Shown one piece after another: positions 50,101-61,251 of a stretch of DNA of 64,000 nucleotides. The position numbers and the translations under genes were made by a program. Source of the DNA: Psettodes erumei (Eukaryota > Chordata > Actinopteri > Pleuronectiformes > Psettodidae); contig JAFBJZ010000952.1 of the NCBI GenBank assembly GCA_016785225.1, forward strand, positions 1,612,001 to 1,676,000, given 5' to 3'. Every line of letters starts with the position of its first letter. Positions within the stretch are counted from its first letter, which is position 1. The notes beneath the pieces are model-generated. The model had not been told where the DNA came from, did not search any database, and saw only the letters and a program-made list of their open reading frames with translations.

Positions 50101-53100
50101 TAAATGCTTTGCATGCACATGAAAATAGTGACAAAATATATAACATTTTAGGAGATTTTCTTCGTCTAAGTTAGATAAGAATATTGATACCACTCTCATG
50201 TCTGCCATTAACGGTGACATTATAGCCATTATAGCCATTAGCTTCTTTTAGCATTAATCTTGTAAGCTTGGGGGAACAGCTAGCCTGGCTCTGTCCACAA
50301 TTACAGAAAGTAAATCCCTACCATCAACACCTTTAAAGGTTAAACTTTGATTTCTTGTCCGGGGTGACTTCCGGAGGTACTGTTGTCTCTGCTGCAGGCC
50401 AAAAAGTGGAGAAGCATCATTCCTTCAATTTTACATTATCCTTCATTTTCCAAAATCTTCAAAATAAGCTAAATAAACATCATTTGTGCTAGAATCAGCT
50501 GTTAAGACATGTTTTTTTTTTCTATCAGGACCTCTTATAAGAGAACACACATTAGTGAGTTTATTTCAGGGAGATCATTAGAAATAGCAGCTGTTGCTGA
50601 AAGCACTGGAAAAGCAGACTGAAAAAAATGTTGTCTGTCCACAGTCTGAGAACCAAAACCAGCCCCCCCAAAAAATATGTGTGAGTGTGTTGGCAGTTGC
50701 CATGAAAAAAAAAAAGAACTTTAAAAAGGTGCCATGGTTTTTCAAGGTTTTGGTATCACTAATTTTGAGAATCAGAAAAAAGGTTACAATGTTCATTTGT
50801 TATTCTTGTGTGTACGCGTTCATATCTGGCCTAATTTATATTGCCATACACCCTTCCACGGTCAACTTTGGCCACATTAATTTGTTTATATAAACTATAA
50901 AAAGGGGATGGACAGAATAACATAATATTTTACAATATCTTATAAGAAAGTGACAGTGCTAAAAGCCATAGCTTCACAAATCGCGATAAGAACATCAAGA
51001 TTGGCTCAACACTTTTTACAAAGGTGTTTATTTTTTCCACTCGCTATATATTTCTGCCTCATTTTGTTTCGAAAAGATTCCGTTAATGAAAAATCTGGTC
51101 GCACTTAATTCTACTTCTGTTCCCTCCTACAATTATTTTGTCAATCATTCTTTATCCCACATTTAAACTTGTACTGCTTGCACTATCTGTAATCAAGTAT
51201 ACGCTTAATATAGCTGTCTCTTCTTCTCCTCCCTCAGGTCAGAGCGAGGGAAACGAGAAGAAGGAGGAGGAGGAGGAGGAGGAGGAGGCAGCACTGGAAA
51301 CCTGTCAGCCGAAGATCCGCAGATGGAGAACACAACTCGGTACACACACTCAAAAGCACACTGTAACATAAAAATACGTTCATAACAACAAACACATGTT
51401 GCAATAGAAGCAGACAGTAGAACACACACAGACATACTCCCTTTCCACATTAGTGCACACAGCTAAACACGGCAATTCACACACACATGAGTGCACACAA
51501 CCCAGAGTTACAAAAGTTTCTGTGTTTGTGTTCCGACAGGATGCGGGTTAACAGCGACAGCGCTTCGTTGCCTGGGAGACAGAGGGGCAGCGAGGGGAGC
51601 CCAAGTCGAAAGCCGCCGACCTCTCCCGCCGCACGACACCTGCCAGTGTAAGACTGACACACACCTCCACACAATGAACAGTGTATGCATGTGCTGTATA
51701 ACTTATGAAAAAACTATATGCTTGGCTCAGCCCTCAAATGCCCAGTGGTATATAACCTCTTGAGATATAGGGGATAAATGTTATTCACATAGCAACATTC
51801 TACATGAAGGGAAAGAACACACAACAGTAGCTTTAATGTACATCAAACCTGCTACAATCCATATTTTTATGTTAACAATGGATATTATGAATATGTAGTA
51901 TCATTCATCAACTGACTCTGCTCTGTAGGTGTTAAGTGTCTTTCAGCTCACTGTGTTTGTGTTTACTATCCTGTAACTTTAGTGTTTTGGTTCATTCTCA
52001 CCACTCTCATGAGTGATATTTTTAGAGGAACCTACAAATGTGGAACAGTTCAGCTCTGTAGGTTTCAGTAAGGTTTCATGTAACCGTTAAGTCTTACCGC
52101 ATTTACCTTCCAACTGTCTGTCAGGTCTCAGGAGAGAAGACACACTTTGGACACTGTGAGACAGGGAGGCTTCAGACCCACAGACAGACCTCCGTTTGGT
52201 CAGGCAGAAAGATCAACAGTTGACAAGGTGAGTACTTGATCCCATGCAGCCATTTCTTTCTTTTAATTGAATGTTGTCACAAAATAAATCAGAAAAATTG
52301 TATTGCATTAAAATGAAACAATTTATGGGAAATCTTTTGGGAGGCCCTGTTAGACCGACTAACCTTGAATTCATTAGATTAAATTATATTCCGCGTTATT
52401 TTTAGTTTGGAACTACGTGTTCGGGTTTGTTTGTTTTTAATACACCGTGGCTGTGTTCTAAAAAACAGGTTTACTTAGTTTTTTAACAACCCTTTCCAGC
52501 ACCTTCAGGTAAGCCTGCCTCTTGGAACAGGTCCATGATAGTGAAAGTGAAAGTGTTTGATGATTGCGATTGTATTTCACTGCATTTTGGTCGGTCTGTA
52601 TTGGTCACATATATCCAGTTACTTGTAAATTTAATCATCTAAAATACAGTGAGCCACAGTAACACTGCAATGCATAACCCATCGAAACTACTGTAACATT
52701 TTAACAGAAGGAAATTCTCCTGTTTCCCCTCACTGCTGCCTTACATTTGAACTTCATAGCCAAGTTTAAGTAATAACCAGATCTGTTGCACTGCTGCTCA
52801 CCCTGGTGATGATGTTAAAAGAAGGAAAAAAACTTGCATTGAAATATGTTGTGATATGAAGAGTGTCTTTTCTGAAGACTCACTATGTCATTTTGTGTGA
52901 AAAGGCAAGAATTTGACCCATTGCACAGTAGAGCGTCACTGTGAAAACTGAGCCACAGCAATATGAAAACAGTTTTGTGCCTGCAGATCAATGCATTGAT
53001 TTCAGAACACACGTTAACATCAGGCCACGTTTACCTATTCGGGGCCATCATGCTCTTCTTAGATATATGTGACAGTGCCCTCTCGTCATAGTTCAAGAAC

Positions 53101-53533
53101 CATCCAGGAACATTCACGAAACATGTGATTCACCTTATGTCATTCCTATTCGTCGCCTTCTGGAACACCAACACACGGTTCATGGGCGGAATATGAAGGA
53201 TAGGTTTGGTTCAGTGGATGGTGTCTTCTGGGTGAGGCTTTACTAAAAAAGTGTCACTGAGGCTGGATTTTCATGATCTTCTGTGTCTCTCTCCCTCCAT
53301 GTTTGATGCTCCTCCTCTCTCAGGAGATAATCAGCCGTCAGATGAACTCGGTGTTCAAGGAGCTCCTGTCACGCCAGCCTCCCGTCCAGTCGTCCACCAT
53401 TGCCACGCCTGCCGCCCCTGCCGCCCTTGCTCCCTCCTCTTCCTCCTCTTCCTCTCTTCCTCAAGCAGCCCCTGCTGCCAAAAAAGTAGGATTCGGCCTC
53501 AGAGGACGGGCCCTGTTCAGACCAGTGGACTAA
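38056..53533 (+). CDS. arhgap4: Rho GTPase-activating protein 4 (srGAP family)
   Basis: Exons: 38056-38125, 39619-39790, 39890-40052, 41674-41736, 41838-42011, 42271-42399, 42752-42973, 43177-43278, 43468-43656, 43823-43907, 44259-44286, 44578-44674, 45884-45944, 46096-46173, 47228-47356, 47922-48027, 48163-48390, 49314-49369, 49604-49775, 51238-51339, 51540-51647, 52125-52227, 53324-53533. All phases agree, giving 948 aa (human 946). An F-BAR domain (about 20-320) bends membranes. A RhoGAP domain (about 499-695; arginine finger Arg527 in HEGIFRV; SDENMMQPYNLAVCFGPSL) speeds GTP hydrolysis by Rho proteins. An SH3 domain (about 720-774; WWRGEVGGVKGLIPHKYI) binds Pro-rich partners. MTSHGKLRREKG and VDKEIISRQMNSVFKELL match ARHGAP4 rather than SRGAP1-3. 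An in-frame TAA at 38,017 supports the start. Gly9 occurs at 784-792. It acts in the cytoplasm and at the cell membrane. Confidence 0.95.
38141..38190. repeat. (TA)n-(TG)n compound microsatellite
   Basis: Starts 15 bases after the donor of the first arhgap4 coding exon. Length changes here could affect splicing, although the donor GTAAGT itself is intact. Confidence 0.9.
41327..41440. repeat. TAGCTTAGCATAAA-type interspersed repeat
   Basis: GATAGCTTAGCTTAGCATAA, GACAGCTAGCCTTGCTCT and ACATCACCTCTAAAGTCC follow in order. The same order occurs at 50,238-50,345 and the first element also near 4,630. It lies in an arhgap4 intron. Confidence 0.55.
45210..45237 (+). other. arhgap4: Possible 28-nt alternative (poison) exon of arhgap4
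   Basis: A 28-base block has an acceptor (long pyrimidine tract then GATGCAG) and a donor (ACAG then GTACTG). The main transcript skips it: joining 44,674 directly to 45,884 keeps the conserved IQ-SSGQ junction in frame. Including it would shift the frame and reach a TGA at codon 11 of the next exon. It may be a regulated poison exon or a chance pair of sites. Confidence 0.25.
50238..50345. repeat. TAGCTTAGCATAAA-type interspersed repeat
   Basis: Contains AACAGCTAGCCTGGCTCTGT and ATCAACACCTTTAAAGGTTA, matching in order the copy at 41,327-41,440. It is in the intron after the SH3 exon of arhgap4. Confidence 0.55.
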
Positions 53534-54860
53534 CAGAGAGGAGAGGATGGCTGGAATCACTGATTTATTGTTTAACGATGAGAATGATGATTACATGATG
53601 ACGATGATGCATTTTGTGAAGATCTTGATTTATTTTTTTGACACGTGTATAATAGTTGCGTCTCATAGTGCCACTAGTCTCGGTGCCGTGTTACTGTATG
53701 TCCAGTGTGTCTGTTTTCCAGCTGGTTTTTGGTCTTTCTTCGTTGTCGTTTGTTTTTGTTCTCCAGGCTTTTGCGGTCTTTGGAGAATCAGGGATGTGAC
53801 ATCACCAGTGATATTACCAGACTGACTTCTAAACGTGGTTGCCATGGTACTTGCTTCAAAAGTAACAAGACTTAAGATGCCCCCTAGTGGCAGGTCTGAG
53901 ATCAGCTCTCCTTATAATGTTTGCTTTGTTTTGAATATCAATGCTGATCTGGGGCCTGTATCTAGGAGTGCCTTCACATCTCATTCATATCTTATATTTA
54001 ACATGTATTTCACTTAAAAAGACCTGATAGGTTTAAAGTCAGGATATTATGTTTAAAAAATGTGATTCATGTGGAGCCCCAATGTGTTCAATATTACATT
54101 TAAATTCAAATTTCATTGATACTTATTTATGTGGGGCTCCATTGACACTAGCTTGGAAAACTGTAAGCAGTGAGGTCAGTATTTATTAGCAGCATGCAGT
54201 ACAGTGTTAGCGCACACACTCACACACACACACACATATACACCGATAGAACACACATTCCCCTTCATATGTGATACATGGCCTGATGCACAGGCCAAAT
54301 CTCAGGGCTTTTTTCAGAGTTAGAGATGGCCTACCTCTCAGGTTTGGCTTTGAAGGAATAAGTAAGAGTTTTTTTTCACTCAGGGCTTTTGTTGAGACTT
54401 ACTCTACAACTGGAAACTGTGCCCGAGCCTCAAGAGCCAAAATGGCCCCCATATCTGAGAGGATCCAGTGACATCCTCTGGTTTAAACTGTGAATGCAGC
54501 GGTTACGTTTTGGAGCTACGATCGAAACTCTTTCTAATTCATCCACACATTTTGTGCCCCCCGCCCCCCCGACTATATATCTCACACCATCCAAAGGTCC
54601 CATTCAGACGTACTGTATGTTTCAGCATTTTTGCAGTGAGGTGTACATTTTCTTTGACTTCAAATGCAGTTGAAATGTTTTAACATATGACATCCCCCTG
54701 TCGTGTTTCAGTATTGGAAACATAGAAGCAGTATCATTCTGCTTCTATGATTAAAACACCCTGTTATTCTGGATCACTGTCTGATGATGTCACTAAATTT
54801 ACTGTGTCCAACTATATATGTGGGAAAAAAAGGAATACAATAAAGATGACAACGTGATGA
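53534..54860 (+). other. arhgap4: arhgap4 3' untranslated region
   Basis: The region from the stop codon to the first convincing polyadenylation signal is about 1.3 kb and has no conserved frame. It carries a CA array at about 54,218-54,236. Confidence 0.6.
54839..54844 (+). terminator. arhgap4: arhgap4 polyadenylation signal
   Basis: AATAAA within GAATACAATAAAGATG, downstream of the arhgap4 stop and with no other gene between. The following GT-rich stretch (GGGTTGTCAGTGTATGTATG) suits a downstream processing element. Confidence 0.7.
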
Positions 54861-57477
54861 AGGATTAACGGGTTGTCAGTGTATGTATGTTAACAATTTG
54901 CTGTATTGTCACTGGTGGATCTGTTGTAGTTTCAGTTCACCACTAAATGTGATTTGGAACTGACTGTTCCATTACTCTTGAGCTTCATTAATGCTTAATG
55001 TATTTTGGTTAATTTGAACTCTTTGACTGGGAATATTTTAGACATGATCTAAATATTACTTACTGTTTATTGACTTATTTATTGACACCTTACTACAATT
55101 TATGAAAGCTAATCGCACATGTTAGTATCCTCCTTACTTCGGGAATAGCCAAACCATTAATTATTCACAAAAGCAGAATTTAATGATATAACAGGAGGTG
55201 CAACAGAAGTGCGTGTCCAACAGAATCCAGCGATGTAATCCATGAAGCCAAACTTTAGGATGGTCTCTTATGAATGGTTAAATTCAGAAAGACTGAAAAT
55301 AGTTTGCTGTTCAAAAGTACCGGCTAGATCCGAAATGAAGCCAGTTCATGTTAACACAAACATAAACTCTGCCTTATGTTGCCAAACTACCTAGAAAGCT
55401 TCTGTGATAACCAAATTGTTACAACTCTGACTCTGACTATGCAAATTTGAATGTAGGAACACTTTGACCTAATTAGTTAATCAACCTCTAAAGGCTTGGC
55501 TGACCAGCTGATCACACTCCTGCCAATGACTGGACAGGTACTGAGTCCAATCCAGCTCTCTAACTCGTGAGGGCAATTTGACGGAGAGACTACAAAAGGC
55601 CGAAAAAGCTGCCAGTCAGTTTGGGTGTTTGTCCTTTAAGTTTGTAATGTAGCACATGTGATTGTGTTGATAGATTCGGTCTGGTAAACGTGTGATGACG
55701 TTGAGATGCTTGGTTACCTGCAGACAGGTTAGTTCACTCTGTACTGATTCCATTCACCTTAGGAACAAAGTTTGTATCAGGTTGGAGTAGAAAGGTGGTG
55801 CTGGTCGGCCACACCTCCAGAGGATGACCATCTAATCAGGTCGAGGGGATCCTAGAAATTCTAATTTGCATACTGAGAAAAACACTGCATGTTACACAAA
55901 GAAGAGAGGGGACTGTAACAAACATTTGTTTCTGACTTTATCTGAGGGTTTTTATTTGAACTGTGATGTTAAGAAAGCAAGTGTAGATCCCATATATAAG
56001 ACAATTCCCATAATTCCAGGCAGTCAAGTTAAAGTAAACAAAAGAAAAATGAAGCAATACTTTCAAGTTGTCAACCCAAACCCAAAAGGGTGAAATGAAA
56101 TGAAAAACTAAAAAATGTAACAGAGTGGAAGAAGGATATCCCCCGGCTAACTTCTTATGTCAAGTCAGCAGCTCTTGTTTTGTTGCTGGTGCACAGAGGC
56201 TCCAGAAAGCAGAGAATTCTGTCACTTTAATTTAAAAACATTTCTTGTTAAGGTTTGGATTTATGTTCACTGTGTGCTTCATTAATATCCTTTTCCATTC
56301 GTATGCCTAGTGATGCACTGCACTGCTTATGCTATACATTTTATACTGGTGCTACAACTTTCTGGCTGTGCTACAAAGCATTCCTCTGTAGCACAAGTGC
56401 TGTGAACAAAAAAAAATTAACATACAGCCTTGAGATGAGTGAGACAGTTGAGACAGAATCGAAGACAGACATAAACTATGTAGAGACAGAGAGACACATG
56501 GCCCACTGCCATAACCTGTTGCCAGCAATGTAGCAACGTCTAGATCTGCCTCATCAGTATGTCAAATGTAAGTATTCGGGCCTCAGAATCATAAATCTGG
56601 ACTCATCCACCAAGTTATTGGTATGTGTGTATGTGTCTTTCATTGTTTCAGTTTCTGTCTTAATACAGCACCCCGGCACTGTAACGTGATCTTTTTGACC
56701 CATCCACTCCTTCTCCTAAAATAACTCCTTCCAAAGCCCCAAAATACACACACACATAAAAGACACTGTCCCACATTAGCACTTCTGCCTCTCTAAGTCA
56801 GTGTCAAACACTGCAAGTCCACGTGTGCCTCTGTATGAGTTGCTAAATCAGCTCTGAGGGACATTGTGATTAAGCGGCTGAACTGATCTCATTGACATTT
56901 TAGATTAGCACTCTCTGCAGGGCTCCCCTGCCTCATTTCTCTGCGCGGCTCTCTGTCACTGATGCAGGATTAACATAGCACTCTAAGTGAGGTAAGTCAG
57001 ACATGATTTATCATTGTTGTCATCGCTGTGCCAATTGTGGATCTGCTACGATGATTTCTGAACAAGAACATGGGTTATTACTATAATTTCTCACCTTGCA
57101 GCACCTGTTTCACATGTATCTGACACATGCAAGTTAATTAAATCTTTAGTCAAGTCTGTCATTTTACTCCGAGGAAGGATTGCATCTAGCAAATGTGTTT
57201 GAATCTATTTATTTTAATGTTTTACTCCAGTTTAGCAAAACTAACAGGGAGATTAGTAATTGCTCTATTCCCTGTAAAAGAAAAACAACATATGTAAGAA
57301 CTGACACAGAATGACTGCACTCTATGCATTTCATTTTTAACATATAATTGAAAGATTACCAGGTGCTATTTACAGATTTTTGTATTGCTTCTTTTCTGGG
57401 GGCTAAAGAACAGGTGGTGGAGCCAGTGCTCAGCTCGCCGTTACACACTATGCCTGCTATCTCCTGTCGGAGCTGTG

Positions 57478-57478
<1 letters not shown>
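54861..57478. other. Intergenic, arhgap4 to caveolin
   Basis: No coding exon seen. A possible non-coding first exon of the caveolin gene ends at 56,991 with a strong donor (GTAAGTC), preceded by GC-richer sequence around 56,920-56,960. This link is a guess from position and donor strength only. Confidence 0.35.
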
Positions 57479-57525
<47 letters not shown>

Positions 57526-57537
57526 TGTGTGTGTGTG
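57479..57537. repeat. (TG)n microsatellite
   Basis: About 29 nearly pure TG units, 130 bases before the first coding exon of the caveolin gene. Confidence 0.95.
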
Positions 57538-57665
57538 GGAGTATACTGAATGTGCACTGGCTTCACAGTATAACTGTGTCCAGTGTTTTAAATCTATGTG
57601 ATTCTCTATGTCCTTCTGCCCTCATGCATGTGAAAAACTAGCATGTGCTTCTACCTGCAGAGAGG

Positions 57666-60353
57666 ATGATGATGGTGAGTGATGACTGCCTGGTGGAGTG
57701 CAAGATCGACGATGATAGCGACGAAGACGGTGGAGGAGAAGGAGGAGGAGAACAGATGAAGACTCCTCCTCCTCCTCCAGAGTTTGCATCCAAAGCCCCA
57801 TCTCCAGCCTCCAGACCCCCGACCCCTTCCACAGCCACTGCTACCCCCACACCTACCCACCCTGTCAGCAGGGACCCTTATGGCATCAACAAGCACCTCC
57901 AGGTCTATATTGTCTGTCATATGGCAGTGATATTTTTGGCACTTGAATAACTGGAAATCATTTTTTTGTGTTGTTTCATTTTGTTTTTTCTGTAGATGAC
58001 TTATCTTGCACTCATATTTCCATTGACTTCCTCCATCAACTGTCACTGCTCTGTTTGCACTCATTTTAAAAATTCCCTTGTCCTATCTCGTTGAGGTACT
58101 TGACCTGTGCAACACTACATTTATCTGACAGCTGTAGTTACTAGATTCTTTTTACAGTAAGATTTTACATTAAAAACCAACAATGTCTGTTAGTTAACTG
58201 TTTAGGCTCAGAGATATCAAGTTATTCAGTATTTCTTAAAAGTCATGTGTGGTGGGTGGTGTGGTCAATTTCCTCAGCCCTCTGTTTTCAAATCCATCTC
58301 AGATCAAACATATACCAGCAGTCTAGTTGTCATTTTCAATGATGATGAACATCGACAATGAAATCAGATCTGACATTATTGGTAGTTCTTTTTCACATGA
58401 GATGAACAAGAAAAATGGAGACTGTCATATGCCTTTACCTCTTCACATCGTGAGTAATGTTAATTCTCTTTATGTGAGAGGCAGTTTGGCTTGTGAGAGG
58501 CACCTGAAGCTGTATACACCTTAGTCACACCTTAGTAAACTAATGTGACTTGAGTTGTACTAAGTGCCCTGCTCCCTGTCTGTAGGTGGAGGTCAGCGAT
58601 GTGCTAGCAGAACCTGCTACGCCTCACAGCATCGACCAGGTGTGGATCCACAGCGTCATTGGCTTTGAGAAGGCCAGAGTCTGGACGTACCGCTGCCTCA
58701 CCCTGCTGTTTGCTGTGCCCTTCGCTTTCCTCTGTGGCGTTTTCCTGGCCGTCCTGGCTTGTCTACATGTGTGGTACGCTGCTGCAGACACTAAACCTCA
58801 GGCCCTCAGACAGTCATCAGCTCAATCATTCACCAGATTGCCACAAACGACTCACAATGACACTGCAGTTGCTCCAAATTTATGGTTCTCCTATGTGACC
58901 CCTTGAAATTTAGCAATGTCCATTTTCAACCCATCATCAACAGTTAGATACTGTATGTCTATATGCTATAGAAGGGCAGCAAATGGTTATTTTCACTATT
59001 GATTAATCTGCATTTTATTATGCTGATTAATCAATAAAATGTCATACAAATGTCGAAAATGATATTGTTTAAATTTGTAGTTTGAATAACAGTTAAAGGG
59101 GATAAGATAATACATTTCTTACTCATGTGAATGAACTGCACTTGACATAACTTGACCTCAGGTCTCCAATAACTCATCACCTCTTCACTAAATTATCATA
59201 TATCGCCCCCATCATCTCTAATCTTATCTGTCCATCCAGATACATTTCAAACTCCAGTGATTATTTGGAGCAGATCTGTACCTGATGTGTATGGAGCAGA
59301 GAAAATTGCTGTCTGCATAGCTGTCTATGAGTGGAGACATTCATGCATGTTGTTTTTTTGGCTCAGCCATAATCAGTGATGTCACAGCAGGTGAATGTGA
59401 ATGAAACATCTGTTGTGGCATTATCAAGTCTATGAAGCAGCAGCGTTTATCAGATTCCCCCTGCTCTCACTCACAGAGGAGATTAGATCAGTTGTGGAGG
59501 CACTGTTGAGTATACAACATGGATTTTGGAGATTTTCAGATGCATTCACTTGCACATTTGAACTCCACAGGTGACAAATTATATATTCCAAGGTAACATT
59601 TAGCTCGCTGGTGAAGTCACTGGCTAACATTTCATTGTGCAAGCATTTTAGCAAATGACAGTCTTACTTTACTCTACACAAAAAGGCACAATTAGGCAAT
59701 AAGTCAATAAGCATTTCTTTTCACTTTCCTGCATTGAGTTACACAAGATCTTGACCCCACTCTCATTTCTATATGTTAAAAATAAAACTGTAGTCAAGAG
59801 GCAGTTAGCTGATCAAACTATTGCTTAAACTCATTCTTTTATTAGCTGTTAAATCCACTGTTACTTGAGTTCTGCTGCACACACTGGTCTCTTGAAACTA
59901 TACTATACTATAAATCTTTTTTAATTAATATTTTGTAATTTGATCTTTTTAAAATGATCTCTTGGTGTCACTCAACTCAACAGCATACTGCAGAACCCTC
60001 TCCCTGCCTGACCTTAGGTGACACAGGTGTCACTATGATTTACATTCTTGACAATTTGCACAATATTTTTTTTTCACTGAGTCTTTCTATCTTCCCTCCT
60101 TTGTCTGTCTGAGATACTTCGACCCAATCAATGGAATATCTCTTTCTCTTTCTCTTTCTCAAGGTTTGTGGTGCCTTTCATACAGCTGAGCAACACCTTC
60201 CTGCCATGCCTGCGATCCTTGTGTATGTGCACTATCAACGTTTTCATCTCTCCCTTTTGTGCATCTCTCGCACTCTGCTGCAGTCAAATTGCCATTTCAC
60301 TGTCTGACAAGGACTGGCATCGAATGAGGGACAAAGAGGCTCTGCCAGTATAA
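57666..60353 (+). CDS. Divergent caveolin (caveolin-2-like), three coding exons
   Basis: Exons 57666-57902, 58586-58773 and 60164-60353 join in phase to 204 residues. Caveolins are membrane-hairpin proteins that coat caveolae. Residues 1-75 are unusual for the family: an acidic run (KIDDDSDED), a Gly-Glu stretch, then Pro/Thr/Ser repeats. SRDPYGINKHL (about 70-80) begins the conserved part. The signature FEDVIAEP is altered to VSDVLAEP (82-89). The scaffolding region follows (HSIDQVWI, about 93-115), then a hydrophobic hairpin (about 116-150, with CLHVW) and a Cys-rich C terminus suited to palmitoylation. Spacing of HS-D-VWI, CLH-W and the ISPFCAS segment is closest to caveolin-2, but the tail KEALPV recalls caveolins 1 and 3. 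A strong acceptor at 57,660 implies a non-coding exon upstream; three ATGs open the frame. Caveolin membership is firm; subtype is open. Confidence 0.88.
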
Positions 60354-60509
60354 GACTATACTGTAGTAGCAAGTGGAGTGAGTAAGTGAATGAGTGAGTG
60401 AGTGAGTGAGAATTTTGTTTTCTTTTTTTAGTTTTTAACTTGGCACGGTTTTGGAACCTGGTGGTGACACTGCTATTTGATATGTTTTCTACATGTAAAG
60501 CCCATTCAT

Positions 60510-60510
<1 letters not shown>

Positions 60511-60540
<30 letters not shown>

Positions 60541-60558
60541 GTAAGAAGAAGAAGAAGA
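60511..60558. repeat. (AAT)n and (GAA)n simple repeats
   Basis: Ten AAT units followed directly by five GAA-type units, in the caveolin 3' untranslated region. Confidence 0.95.
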
Positions 60559-60635
60559 TTGATATCACTGACATTATTTTCTTTCATTTTACACTGATTT
60601 CAGATGTAATTGTGAGAGAATTCTAAAAAGCTATC

Positions 60636-60641
60636 AATAAA
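60636..60641 (+). terminator. Caveolin gene polyadenylation signal
   Basis: AATAAA in TATCAATAAAATTATG, 283 bases after the stop, followed by a GT-rich stretch (GAGCTTGTTTGTTTGG). Confidence 0.7.
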
Positions 60642-61251
60642 ATTATGTCAAATATTCCTTGAGCTTGTTTGTTTGGTTTAGCAAATACATGTGAACAGAC
60701 ACTAGAATAAATTTTAATCAATCTGATAGCCAATAAATTGTCGAACGGAAGAGAGAAAAGAGAGCAGAACATTCATTGTGCTCTAAATGTTTGGATATGG
60801 TAGAACATTTTCTGTTTATTAGTTTTAGGATTTTGTGCACCTCTTTTGAAATAACAATAAATTGATTCCCTAATCAATTAATCAATACTCAGTGAGGAAA
60901 ATCATGGTCATTTGCAACCCCAATAAATTATATTGATTTACTTCTGTCGCATATTACATTTTAGAGAAAAGGTATTTTTGTCTTAATGTTAGATCATTAG
61001 ACGTGTATGTCGGACTTTTTTCGATCGTTGCCTTGTGCTTTCCTGAGGTTCATGAAGGCATCATATGCGCACCACAGTAGCTACCCAACATGCACTTCGG
61101 TGTCGCCATTTTTGTTGTTGTGAGGAGCCTGGAGTTTCTTGCCTTCACATACCTGGAGCATTCCTCCTTGTATTTGAGCTTGTAACTTATTATTCTGTGA
61201 TACGTGCCTTAAAATTTCTTCTGAGCCAGCGCTAGAAGCAAAGAAGACAAC
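60642..61251. other. Intergenic and fam50a 5' region
   Basis: About 600 bases between the caveolin polyadenylation signal and the fam50a start. No TATA box or obvious CpG cluster is seen. The promoter of fam50a should lie at its right end. Confidence 0.5.
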
